Of a stretch of 64,000 nucleotides of DNA, positions 13,420-25,380 are shown in pieces. The notes below the pieces were generated by a model. The model was not told the origin of the DNA. It saw nothing but the letters and a program-made list of their open reading frames with translations, and searched no databases. Source of the DNA: Anarhynchus alexandrinus (lineage: Eukaryota > Chordata > Aves > Charadriiformes > Charadriidae); the NCBI GenBank assembly GCA_008711295.1, contig VUYV01000047.1, positions 3,251,125 to 3,315,124 on the forward strand. The letters run 5' to 3'. The position numbers and the translations under genes were made by a program. Positions within the stretch are counted from its first letter, which is position 1. Each line of letters begins with the position of its first letter.

Positions 13420-14420
13420 AGTATGACTATTACCCACCTACACAGGGGAAACAGAGGCAGAGGTGTAAGGTTGGGGCGTGATGCCACGTGGTGGCATGGC
13501 CAAGTCACCAGGGAGAGATGGGGGTGTCACCACCCCTTGGGGAGCCGCGTGTCTCACCCCTTCGATGATGAAATTCAAACAAATTCCCATCGCGGACGCT
13601 ACCAGCGTGATGTAATCCCTTAATTTGAGGGACCCCGAGTGCTAGCGGGGTGAGGGGTTCCTCCGCGGAGCGGCGATGCTCAGCGCGGTCCCCACCAGCG
13701 TGCGGCGGCAGAGGGGTTAGCTCTGAATTAAATGAGTTGACCCAACCGCAGTCGGCGGCGGGGGAAGATATCAATAAAGCACGTGGTGCCTGGCAGGCCT
13801 GAGTGCTGAAGGTGGATCTCTGCACCGACTCTTCCAGGGTCTCAGTTAGCAGCCACCGCTGCCTAAATTATCTCCTGACAGGTCCCCGTCACCAGCGCTA
13901 AAAAGATATCTACGCTAAGGATTGCGCCTCCACTGCAGGAGGCTGCGGGATGGCATAACGGCATAAATGTTTCTCCGCAGCCGTAGCGAACACGAGTATC
14001 GCATGGGCACGAATCAACAAGGGTAACATATTTCACTACAGTTAATTATCCCGATTTATCCCAAGAAACTAGGTTTTAGGCTGTAATCTGTGAGGAAATC
14101 TGCTGTTCTAGTCCTAAATCCTCCCCTCAGCCTGGTGATTATCAACTACATTTTTGTACAGGAGGGAATTAATGCCACATACTGCCTAAGCAGCTTTGAA
14201 GTCAAAAAGGCCCGGACCTGTAATAACTTTTGTGCGGCGTTATTGATTGAGGGGGGGAAGCGAGGTGCCTGCGGTCGCCGGCGTTTCCGGAGGGTTTCCG
14301 TGCCCTCCTTCCCTCCGCGAACCCCACCATTACCCCTCGGCAGGGGACCCCAGGTACCCGCCGACGGGGGCTGCGCCTGGGACCAGAGGTAACAAGCTGG
14401 AATTACAATGCAACCTGATT
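13420..14420. promoter_or_regulatory. CpG-rich patch, candidate regulatory island
   Basis: This is the most CpG-rich kilobase of the window. Clusters include CCTCCGCGGAGCGGCG near 13,660, CAGTCGGCGGCGG near 13,750 and CGGTCGCCGGCGTTTCCGG near 14,272. CpG is strongly depleted in bulk vertebrate DNA, so a retained cluster suggests DNA unmethylated in the germ line, such as a promoter or enhancer. The patch carries a perfect inverted repeat around a CACGTG E-box (13,481-13,497). Open frames of 68-106 codons occur on both strands but lack domains. It may be the first exon of an unannotated non-coding RNA or an orphan CpG island. Only composition and motifs support the call. Confidence 0.45.
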
Positions 14421-14706
14421 TCCCCATCTAGCAACAATCAATACAGCTTTAGAATTTGATAACAAGGAGCCTTTTCAGAAAATAATCGTGTTTGCGGTGA
14501 AAGGCCGCGCACAAAAACAGAGGTAATTTTTTTTTCCTGAGAGTGCATGTGCGACGATTCTGGCAACATTTACATTTAATTTGATTATTAAACACTGTAA
14601 TTCAGGTTTTACATATATGCTTGGGCGTGCGCGCACGCACGTTTTGCACAATGCCTGTTGGAAAACCCAAACAAGGGGTTTTGTTGGAAAGTTGGTAAAG
14701 CGAAGT

Positions 14707-15292
14707 GGGAAGAGGGAGGAGGGAGAAGAGGGAAAAAGAAAGGGGAGGAAAAAAAAAAGGGGGGGGGAGAAAGCGGGGAGAAAAGGGGGGGAGAAGGCAA
14801 GGAAAAAAGGAAAGGAAAAAGGGAAGGGAAAGGAAAAAGGGAAGGGAAAGGAAAAAGGGAGAGGAAAGGAAAAAGGGAGAGGAAAAAGGGAGAGGAAAAG
14901 GGGGAAAGGAAAAAAGAAAAGGAGAAAAGAAAAGGAGAAAAGGAAAAGGAGAAAAGGAAAAGGAGAAAAGGAAAAGGAGAAAAGGAAAAATGGGAAAAAA
15001 GGAAAAGGAAAAAAGGAAAAGGAAAGGAGAAAAGGAAAGGAGAAAAGGAAAGGAGAAAAAGAAAGAAAAGGAAAGGAGAAAACGATAGGAGAAAAGGATA
15101 GGAGAAAAGGAAAGGAGAAAAAGAAAGGAGAAAAAGAAAGGAGGAAAGGAAAGGAGAAAGAAAGAAAAAGGAAAGAGAAAAGGAAAGAAAAAAGGAAAGA
15201 AAAAAGAAAGAAAAAAGGAAAGAAAAAAGAAAGAAAAAAGGAAAGAAAAAGGGAAAGAAAAAAAAAGGGGGGAGGGAAAGGGAAAAAAAAAA
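14707..15292. repeat. 586-bp polypurine/polypyrimidine tract
   Basis: Over 586 bases the plus strand is purine only, except for six pyrimidines (14,774, 14,798, 14,991, 15,083, 15,086, 15,099). It is built from drifting short units: GGGAAGGGAAAGGAAAAA types at 14,815-14,880, AGGAGAAAAGGAAA types at about 14,920-15,150, and GAAAGAAAAAAG types at 15,160-15,250. The composition opens long lysine/glutamate/arginine frames on the plus strand and a phenylalanine/serine/leucine/proline frame on the minus strand. These are by-products of the repeat and not genes. Mirror-symmetric homopurine DNA of this length is known to be able to form intramolecular triplexes (H-DNA). Confidence 0.95.
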
Positions 15293-15299
15293 TCCTATC

Positions 15300-15720
15300 C
15301 GGAGCCATGCATTTATTCAAAAGCATTTCAATCTGCGTGCACATCTTCATCACTTCAGTGATAATTAAATCTGGGAATCACAGGTGATGTCCTCGCACAG
15401 TCTCTTTGCCGGGCTCCCACCGGGCCAATGAAGCGGGGCTCCCTGTGAGGCCTGTTAGCACAGATCAGGTGGTAATGTGGAGGGACAGATGAGCTTTAGC
15501 TGACAGATGGCAGGATGACCTGGAAAACCTGCCCCCTTTTCTGGGATCAGGCAGCAGCTGACAGGTATTATTTCATAAAATAACGTCTAAAAGGAATCGC
15601 CAGGGTCTTCGCATTAATCTGAGGCTGCAACCAGCCATGTAACGTTTATGTCAGAACAAATCTGTCTCTATGCAGGAGAAGGAAAGTGGTTTTTGATGAA
15701 GTTGTTCATAAATTTTAATA
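15300..15720. promoter_or_regulatory. Candidate enhancer-like segment
   Basis: Next to the purine tract is a balanced-composition segment with clustered transcription-factor-type words. The nonamer AGCTGACAG occurs twice in the same orientation at 15,498-15,506 and 15,556-15,564, 58 bp apart. It contains TGACAG, the core of MEIS/PREP/TGIF-type TALE sites. In the second copy it overlaps a CAGCTG E-box; the first copy is followed by CAGATG. The segment has no open frame of note and no repeat signature. The regulatory call is inference from motif clustering, and conservation was not tested. Confidence 0.3.
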
Positions 15721-18700
15721 TAATATGCCTGATGGTGTCAGATATAGTCTCATATCTCTTTTATATTTAAAAGCTCTAGTGAAACATAGAAATATTCAAT
15801 CTCCAACAAGCTACTTTTAAATAACTAAAAAGTTAACCAAGGATACCTTACTGCTTTTCCCCATTTTCTGCAAAGAATTTGCATGTGTAATCTCCATGTT
15901 TTTAAATGAAAACATCTCAATTGCATGAAACCCTTTTTGTAATTGGTACTAAACAAAGGCACCACTAAAGCTTCCGCAAAGTTGTTTTATAAAAACAAAT
16001 GAATAAGTGACGCGGGGAAATAAAGAAGCAGCCTTACATGAAGCTGCTTATCAGCAACGACTTAATTAAAAACACCTTAAAAATCAATATATTTTTTTTT
16101 CCCCCTCTTTAAAAACTTGAGCTGTATCTGCTTTGAGGAGTGAAGCACTGCGTTAAAACGCCCTCCCCAGACACATGACATTTGAAAGTTTCGGCACAGA
16201 TGAATATTTGGGGAATTCAAACACCTGGATCGGGTCTGGGCTTTGCCAGCCCTCCCCGTCTTTTTGCGAACTAGAGAGAAAGCAAGGTCGTGCTTCCCAC
16301 CTCACTCCTTCCCCGGTACGGCACCAGCTAGTTCAGCTACACCCTGATAAATTCAAGACTCGGTAATCAGCATTAATATGCAAGCAAGTATCAATCCAAA
16401 ACCTGCTAATGAAAATTATTACACTGTTATATTCATCTGAATCTTATATGAGCTACTGAGGGGCATATACCAGCAATATGCACGTCTCGCTGCCTTTGCG
16501 GTGCCACCTTAAAGACCCCTTGTTCACTTTTTTCGCTTTTATCGTCTTTTAGTTGTAGAGAATCACCTGCTTAAATATCTCTAAGGGTACCAGTAAAAAA
16601 GAAAAACAACATACATAACAGATGCGCACGTGAACCTTGGGATGAATGTATTATGGATACAGAACCATCATCACACACCTCATAATCACTTTTTCACCTG
16701 CCCATCTGGTGCAGACCTGTGGCTTGTTAGTAATGCACTCGGATACAGTAAAATGTGCTTATCTGAAAAGAACAATTAAGCAGAAGCTCGAACGGTGCAG
16801 TTAGCGTGATTTGCGAAGAAAAACGCGATGGAGGAAAACAGACGCGGCATCTTGCTTTTTTGGAAAGGTACGCGCCACACTTCCACGTTGGAAAATGTGG
16901 GAGGAAGACGGCAAGTCTTTCACTGAAGTTCAACAAAACCACACCACCTTTTTTTAAAAGGTTCTGGAATGTGATCCTTTCACCAGAGCGTCTTCCATTT
17001 ATTCACCAAGCAAGCAGAGAAAACACAAAGGCAAAACAAGCTTCGCCTCCAGTGCACTATAAATAGATCTAAATTCTGACCTAGAGAAACCAGCTTTGGG
17101 CTCAAGAGGTTGGTTCATCACCTTAGACTCTCCATTAGGATTGCGGTAATGGTGTCACAACACAGACGTTTTTCCAAGGGAAACCAGGTTATTGTTTCAT
17201 TGTAATCAAAAGATTAAGACTTTTAATCACCAGTAAAATAGACTTAAAATCAGAGAAAGAAAGGCAGAAAAATTATCACAGCATTGCCACTTTATGAAAT
17301 TTGCTTTCCCTTTGGTTTCTCTTGGTAGTTTTCCAATGTGAATGCCCTTCCAGCAGCTAAATTTACTGAATTTCTGGGATTCTTGGTTACTATGGATGTC
17401 TGAACTAGCAAAATCTCATTTACCTTTCAGGCACTGGACATATGACAGTACACGGGCTATCAGAAGACACCTGCTTTCCTTGAGATACACAGTGGATTGA
17501 AGCTATAATTTCCATTGGTATTCGTTACAGTTACTCAGCTGAGTCTACTACAGTTCAGGAAGAGAAGATATTTCCCAACACCTTTTATCTTGGTGTACCT
17601 GACCTAAAACCAGAAGACCAAATAGGTAAATCACAGATTCTGTGGTAGCTCTTGTGTAATAGTCCTTGGGCTTATTTAACTGCATCAGGCACAAATATTG
17701 CTCTTGTGCATGAAAAAAATCAGAAGATTGTGCTTCCTTTCACTCTATTTCATCCTATCACTCGCACAGGGAAAAGTAACTGGAGAGCTGTTTATTACTG
17801 ATTTTTTTGCTCAGTCTCATCACACACATAATTTTCTCATGCTAGAATTAAAATACAATTTTACAGAGAAAAAAAAAACAAAACCTGCATTAATTGGCAA
17901 TCTTTCATTTAAAAATAATAAAAAAAAGGACCTAAAATTTGAATGGAATGAACTCCACCTTGTTTAGCTTTAAAGATGCCTCAAATGTCAACGCACTGAT
18001 GTCGCACCACCTACGTATTTGGAGCTCAGTGGTTCCACAGGCATTTTTTTAAAGTCTGAAACGCAGCTTAGGAGCGACTTAATCTCCTCACTGATGATGT
18101 GAACTACAACATGTGTTTTAAGGAAACCATTTATTTTTATGCTAAGGCATAAACTGGCCTATGAACAAGATTCTGGTTTAACAGCAACATCAAAGGGCCC
18201 CAATGAACAAGTAGACAGAAAGTGTACACTTACACAGTTCAAAGCACTACGGCCGCGTTACACTGTCAAGATAGATGCAGGGTCTCCAAATTCCACCAAT
18301 TAATTTTTTTCCTCACAGAAATTCTGTTATTATTAATAGAGATACTCAGTGAAGATCTCCGCATGTATGTAAGATATAGATATAGATATGTAAATCAATA
18401 TTTGCATAAGGACCTTTATACTCCCCAAGCCAAAACTGGTTTGTTTGATTAGTTGAATAAGCCTGCTGTATTAATTGGCTCTGGCTGTCATAATTAAAAG
18501 AACAATAGGGTGTTTCTCAGGTCTGCTACTGATGTTTGAGCACACCATAGTTTTGAAGTTATCATATAAGCACACAGTTAATTTTATCTCAAAATAAAAA
18601 TAATGCTGGAGTTTAGACTCACGATTTCCACAGGGGAAAACTCAATGGAAATCCATTCTCCAGTGGCATAAGAAGCACTGACACAAATCCGACATACATA

Positions 18701-19584
18701 TGGATAATTTGTAGTAATCAGACATTCCAAGCCCTTGCTTGACAAATATGTTGTAGAAAGTATATATACTCTTATTCAAAACTCCAAAGACATATTTTGA
18801 TTACTGATAAGTTCATTAAGAGACTTGATTGCCTTTATATAAGAAAATTCACTAAACTGTTTGATGTCTGATGCTTAAATTCATAATCTAAATCCCAATC
18901 TGTAATCTGGTCTTGCTCTTCCCAGTGTATACTTAGTTGACACAAAGAACTCATACCCCCTTGTACTCCGTGGCACATATTGCCCCATCTGCACATTTTA
19001 TTCAGCTGAAAGATGCTTTGACTTGAAACACCAGCCTTTTCTGGAGTTCAGAGGACAACAGCTCCCACCATCAACGTCTTTTCTTTCTTTTCTTAATCCC
19101 TTCACCAGATTTTACTCAATAAGGACGCAATTTATGTTCTAATTAAAAAAAAAAATCGAGATGTGATCCTTTCCAGTGACAACTATATTTCTTAAGGAAT
19201 GTCAAGTAAAACTTCATTTTGTCCAAAATAATACGTATAAAGTGTGTTATTAACAAGTAGTAAAAGATAATTGACGGTTTGGAAAAACTAAACCAGCTAC
19301 ATTTAGCAGTGGCTAAAAAATGACAAATTTGCTTTATTTACAGAGTACTGATTACCAAAATTGAATCCCAATGGTTTGAACAATCATTTATGTGTGTAAA
19401 TTAATAACTGATCTCTTTTACCCCTCCTCCCCAGAATATTTGAGGACAAAAAGTGAAGAAACTCCCAATCAAATGACATTGTAAGGGTGTGTAGGATAAA
19501 TGACAACTATAAAGTGCATTAACCAGAGACATATTTTCCTTGTATATCAGAAAAGCACCTAACTCAAACCTTCCAGAAATTAAT
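15721..19584. other. AT-rich unique sequence, no gene seen
   Basis: No gene or repeat family is recognised. Small CpG-containing spots occur near 16,185-16,330 and 16,800-16,890 but are too short to call. An imperfect ATAGAT-type run lies at about 18,371-18,390. Confidence 0.55.
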
Positions 19585-20215
19585 AGAAAACCACAGAAAT
19601 GTTATTCAGAAGGGGACACTAGAAGTGGTCTTGTCCAATCTCTCACTCAAAGTAGAAGCATTGCCAATGCTAGATCAGATCACCTGTGGTTTTTTCTAGC
19701 CAAGTCATGAAAACCACCAAGGGTGGAGACTCTGCAACCGCTCGAGGCCCCTGTTCTGTTGTTGTACTACACTCTTACCAAAATATTTTTCCTAATGTCC
19801 AATCTCAGCCTCCCAAGATGTAATTTGTGGCAACTGCCCAATCTGCTGCTACCGAAAAGGGCATTGGTCTGTCTTCTTTACAAATGCCCTTAGTCTTCTC
19901 TTCACCAGACTGTTCAAACCCATTGCCCTTCACCTCTTCTTTTGGGGTTTGTGCCCTACGCATCCGGTTGCCTTTCCTGAACTTTCTCCCGTTTCTCCAT
20001 GCCCGACTTGACCTGGGAGACCAACCTGGGCAGCACACACCCAGAGAGGCCTCACCATCCTGTGAAAAGAGGGGTGATAACCTCCCATCCTCCTCCCAAC
20101 CTAGCTCATTATGTGGTGTGCTGATTTCTCAGCGTGAGCACACTATGAGCTCCTATTTAACTTACATCAGCTGGGACTCCCAGGTCATTTTCAATAAATG
20201 TGCTCCTCCTCCAGT
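19585..20215 (-). mobile_element. Old CR1 LINE fragment, antisense
   Basis: Read on the minus strand, this is a diverged CR1 3' portion; on the plus strand the CR1 complement is met in the expected order. First comes a degraded tail. Next are the words GGTCTTGTCCAATCTCTC and AGATCAGATCACCTGTGG, followed by GGGTGGAGACTCTGCAAC, TTCCTAATGTCCAATCTC and ACCAGACTGTTCAAACCC. The order ends with AGAGAGGCCTCACCATCCTG, GGGTGATAACCTCCCATCC and CCCAGGTCATTTTC. In intact CR1 the matching blocks cover the end of ORF2 and the 3' untranslated region. The terminal ATTCTATG repeat is no longer clear, and substitutions are dense, so this is an old copy. The open frames crossing it are chance remnants. Both boundaries are approximate. 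Confidence 0.8.
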
Positions 20216-23200
20216 TAAATAATTGCTAATTGTTTCCTACAGCTGTACCCTCAGTCTTCCATTGCTGCGGCAGGGTACTGAGCCATATCAGATCAAAAGA
20301 GCGCTACCATGTCCGTTCGTGGTCATGGGGTTTCTAGACCTGTAGTGATGCAGGCTTACAGCCTAATGGCCAATAAATCTTAAAACATTTCCTATATTGA
20401 AGAAGCAGGTTAGGAGTTCTTCTGTTTCTTAGACAGACAAAAGATATTTCTGGCAGAACCAGGTTTGTTTCCTTAAATTTTACTTTCCATATGCTCAGGA
20501 TAGTTATTTAGTTTGTCTCGGGTACTGAGGTGGCCAACAATGCAGTGCTATTTCATCTAATGAAAAAAGAGAAGTACAAGGTATGAAAACCTTATTCTAA
20601 AAATGAACGAAGCAGATGGGATATGCAATTCTAACTTAGTCCATTTGCATGTGTTTGTTGGTTGCTTTTTTTTTCTTTTCCCTTTTTTTTTTCCTTTTTT
20701 TTTTAATGTTCTAGTAGATTTATCTACTTGAAAAGGTCTGCTTGCAGTGGAAAGGAAAACCAATTCTTCCAGCTTTAGGGCAGGAAAGTGCATAGCTGCT
20801 AAGGAAGAGGAGAGATTATGCACATAACATCCTCACCTCCTACATTTGGCAGCTCCCTCTGCTTGGAAGCTGTCACCCAAGGCATCCAGCCCAGGGTGTT
20901 CTAGTCCTCGATATCCTCCTTGCACAGTCTCCCACTTCCTGGAGATGAACCAACACTTTGTGTTTGACTTCCCTCACCAGCTTCAGCGTATTATACTATT
21001 GCTTTTCTCATCTCCCTTGCTGGCGGTATCAGAGACAGCTTATTTCAAGTTGCAACCTCCTGAGACCTGTATTATCGCTATGTTTAAAGGGTAAAGAAGA
21101 GAAAGAAGAGCATACACGGACTCAAAGAGCCCATGCACAGGTTAAAAAAACCTCTCCTGACTACAGTCTGTACGTGAGAGAGAAAAGGAATGGTTTTCTC
21201 AGCACCCGTTAATGGATGTGTGACGGCCTGCAGGAAGAAACAACAGGCAATGCCATATTCTGGATAATTGTACACAGAAAAAAAATGTAAAATCTGAAGC
21301 AGCGAGTTCATGGGGTTTCTCAAATCTCCACATAAACAAGTATTTTTTTAATATATAACTTCAAATTTAACTTTTCAGTCATAGGACGAAGAATTCCGTA
21401 AGTAGATAATTAAGATAATTTGCAATAGGAAGGGCTTTGCAATGCCTTTTGGTCATTGACCCATAGTTTAGGTAGTAAAAAAATCTCTTCACCTCAATCA
21501 AAGCTTCAGAAAAATTCTCCCAAGTTTCTTTCACAGACTTTCAGTGCACACCTCACCCTGGCCAATTACTCTATGTACAGGAGGGTTCAAGATCCACACG
21601 GTTTGGTCTTTAACCTTTAACTGGTTTTACCTTTAAATATTTATAAATACTGGTGACAGTATATACTTTAACAGGAAAACACAGTGAAAGGAAAAAGTTT
21701 CTTGCACCTACCTAACATTGCATTTTCACTGGTTCAGTGTGTGTAGAGAAATATGAAAAAAACTACCCATGCCTATCCATTATTTTTTGAGCTTTCCCAC
21801 ATGAGTACTCAGTTTAATATTTTGCAAGTGCCAATAGCCTTTTCTATCTCTGCAGCTCCCTCCAAGCATTAGACTGAATCGCAAAAAAAATATTTTTCAA
21901 TGATTGATTGTAGTAAAAAGGCTGTTGAAGAGCATGTGTGAGAAGAGCATCACACCACCCTCCCAAGGCCCTTGGAGGGTGCCTTGAGCACTGAAAGTTA
22001 AAAAAAAAAGAGGAGAAATAACCCTGAGTGACTGTGTTACTATAGTCATTTCTTCCAAGCAGTGCTGGATATCTATATCTTCTTTTCTTTCCTTCTAATT
22101 CTAGAATTTCAAACACCTTTTTTTTTTTTTTTAAGATTTTTATCAGTTAATGGGCTTATTGTTGGGGAGGTTATTTTAAAGAATGAGAGGGAGGTATGAC
22201 TATTTTATTTTGGTTAAATCTGGATCCCTTGATTTACTTCTGCAACCACAGAACAAATTGACAAAGCAGAAAAGTAAATGCAAACAAAGAAGACAGCAGC
22301 CAGTGCCACTCTGGGTCCTATGGGATTTTCCAAATTGCTAAAAGCTGTCACCATAGCCTGAAGTATCAAGTGTGAGGCACATGCTGTTGTTAGTTGTTAA
22401 ATTTAGTGCCACTAAGGGCTACTCCTAAAAGAAACCCAAACAAAAACAACCTACCAGTGTCTAAAGCAGTCAGCATCTAAAGCAGATATTAGCGAGTGAT
22501 TTCCCTGTGAAGAAAAAATAAAGTACTAAGATGTTTTCTATCCCAAGTATCATGAGACAAAGGACCTGTCACGAAAATCAAAATATCTCAAAGATTCACA
22601 AGCTAATCTCTATGTCCCAGCAGAGGCCACAGGGCATTCGTGATGGGCAGTTGTGTGCTACTTCATCACAGGCTACTTGCTCCTCCTGCTCCTTGTTTCA
22701 TCTGATAATGTGCGTTAAAAGTTGACTGTAACATAAACTGCATGTTTTCTGAATTTTATTTTTATATACAGCAATATCTATCACGACTGAGGATGTGGTT
22801 TGGGTTGCCAGTGTCAAAAGAGATGGTTCACACCACTACAGATGAGAGAGCAAATAATCCATACGGTATTATCTATAGTACTATGAGAAGGTTGAAAGTT
22901 ACATCTCGGGATCTTCAGCATACATGCTGAAAATGTTAAATACACTCATTCCCTCATGCCTGAGATGCCTGATATTTGAGGAAATGTTCTCAACAAACAG
23001 AGAGAGGTGTTGAGATTTTTACTGAAACCGAAACCCTCTCAAGGTGCTGGCACGAGAGGCAGAAGAAGGAACGGCAAAAGCAATAAACCTGATACGGTGG
23101 GACGGGGCGAGGACTGCGTGTGAGAAGGGTGAGAACAATCCCCGTCCAGAGTCAGAAGTGCCCGTAAATCAAAGTGTAAGTATACAACACATATGTCCCC

Positions 23201-25226
23201 CACCGCCAGGACCTAGCCAAGCGGTGCCAGCTGCGCGACCAAGGCGCTCAGGAAGTCTAGGATTCCTCAAACATCTGCTGGTGCCATTAAGAAAGAGAAG
23301 TAAATCCACACTGGCATTACTAGAGATTTATTTTTTCCACATTAACCCCAGCAACAACTGCCAAGTTTTTTGCTCATTTGCCACACAAGTAACCACTGAG
23401 TGGCATAAGAATGGCAGCCAGATGAGAAACTAACTATACGTGGAAAAAATCAGGATTAGGGCAAATTAATAGAAACCAGCAAGTGGCCAGTGAAATAAAG
23501 ACAAAGAAATAGAGGGGGGAGGAAGGCTGGAGAAAATGCATTCAGACTTCTCTTAAACTACTGCTTTAGTGAGAGGGCACGTTACTGTTTCCACAATCTC
23601 TCTGTAAGTTTTGGGTCCACTTTGAGCAGGAGAAGACAGCCGCCGATCTTACTATTATATTTGCACTTATTCTGTTGCAAACTACATGACCGTTAGGTAG
23701 CCACCCCCGTTCAGAGGGGCTGATGAACAAGAACAAACTCCCTTCACGCAGTATCAGGTAAATAAAGAATAAGGGTGTCAACCCCACTACGCGGAGCATC
23801 ACAGCTCTGCCTCTCTTTCTCTGTGTTCTCCTGATCTCCTCCTAAGGTCCTTTTGTCCATGCCATCCTCAGGAGGGCGTGCAGCGAGTGATACCTTCATT
23901 TCCTTGGTTACAGGCATCTGATTAGAAATACCTCTACATGAAACGATAAAGAGGTGTAGGAGGGACTTAAGTCACTCGGCTTTGCTACAATATGGTCCAA
24001 AATGCTGAGTTAAAAGCCACATTAAAAAAAAAATGTTAATAGTTTAAACATAAAAGTCATTTATTTTAGTACCAATAGATCTTCTGCCATATGATCAGGC
24101 TATGTTCCAAGCGGAGAAATGCTCCTGGGTCTATCTTGTGCTCCTCTACCCGTGTACATATGGATGTCCCAGCCGTATTGTGTCTTACAGTTTAAGCAAC
24201 ACCTAAGTGTCATATCTCTGTGATGCTTATTTCTAGGTCACGCTGGTTTCTTTATGCATCGTGAGTTAGGGTTTCATAATCATTTTTTCAGCTCAAGTCT
24301 GCAAACAAAATCTGTCTTTTGTGTTACTGGTCTTCACTCCTCCTTTCCCCTTGGCGTGCCACTGTCTGTTCTTTTCTTTTTCATAACTAGGAATGAAAGG
24401 ACCTTGAAACTTTTTAACATATTTAAGAGCTTACACCCCTTTGTTTCACAGTACAAGAGAAATGCTTTTCTGGGAATACTGATGCAGACACCCATTTTTT
24501 TTTGTCTTTCTTTTTTTTTTTTTAAACTCCATTTCAGATTGCCTGAAGGATGCAAACAGTGTCAGGTAGGGAACTTTAATGAGATAACTGATTATAATAA
24601 TCACAAAATATTTTTTGGTAAAACACAATATTCACTGAGCAGATATCAAACTGCGTTTTCAAATTATACAAGAAAATTCCCTTGATTAAAATCAATACAA
24701 CATTTTATTTGTGAATGCTGACTGACAGTGCCTTTATAGCTCGTTCTTTAGAAAATCTGAGTAAATTGATTAGTTCTGTAAGGAATTCATCAAGTTATGC
24801 AAAGTTTATTCTCACCTTTGCAGTCTGCCTAAGACAAAGCCTTTGTATGTACTGTGCTTTCAAGCTCTACATGAGTATGGACATTGACGTTTGCAACGCT
24901 AGTTTTCTTCCTCTGTAGCAGAGTAGAATAAAAAGAAGGTTATAAAATCATAGTAATGTCACAGTAGAAAGTAGCTGTGTTTTACCAAGATGTTTTAGAG
25001 AAACCCTCAGAGAAGAGCACAGTCAACAAAGGTGCTGCTCAAACTTTTCTTGATCTGAGCCTGTTATCGTCTGACTTAATCTAGGTCACCTGGGCAAAGA
25101 TCAAACATAAAATACACCCTTTGCCATGATACAAATATGACGGAAATGGTATTGTACTGTATCTTACCATCCACCAAAGCAGGACCTGTGACATAGCCAG
25201 ACCACAGCTACTGCACTTTTGGCAGT
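20216..25226. other. AT-rich unique sequence, no gene seen
   Basis: T-rich low-complexity DNA lies at 20,668-20,704 and 22,117-22,134. A less AT-rich spot at 23,040-23,290 holds an open frame of 129 codons without a recognisable domain and a donor-like AGT|GTAAGTA at about 23,177. No good acceptor precedes that donor, so it is not called as an exon. Nothing else is recognised. Confidence 0.5.
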
Positions 25227-25380
25227 AGGAATAATGAAGAAGCACTGGTCACAGCTTTCTGCCTTTCAGCATTATTCAAAACTAGTGATTTTGGCCCTTG
25301 GATACATACTATTTTTGANCAGGAATCATGAAGAAGCACTGGTCATAGCTTTTGGCCCTTGGATACATACTATTTTTGAG
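25227..25380. repeat. Imperfect direct duplication meeting an N
   Basis: The segment 25,227-25,318 is followed, after an N at 25,319 and one base, by a second copy at 25,321-25,380. Both copies contain ATGAAGAAGCACTGGTCA and GGCCCTTGGATACATACT. The second differs at two bases and lacks about 32 bp (CTGCCTTTCAGC to GTGATTTT) between those blocks. It could be a true tandem duplication with an internal deletion, or two alleles of one locus placed side by side where contigs were joined. The N at the junction favours the second reading. Confidence 0.85.

Noticed and set aside
14475..15387. Open frames of 268 and 292 codons on opposite strands
   Set aside because: They exist only because the purine tract contains no stop-forming bases in those frames. 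The peptides are K/E/R/G or F/S/P/L low-complexity and have no start context or domain.
23044..23433. 129-codon open frame with a donor-like GTAAGTA inside
   Set aside because: There is no good acceptor upstream and no recognisable protein. It was kept only as a compositional note.
24254..24685. 143-codon plus-strand open frame
   Set aside because: It is phenylalanine-rich because of T-runs, has no domain, and its second half overlaps AT-rich non-coding DNA.
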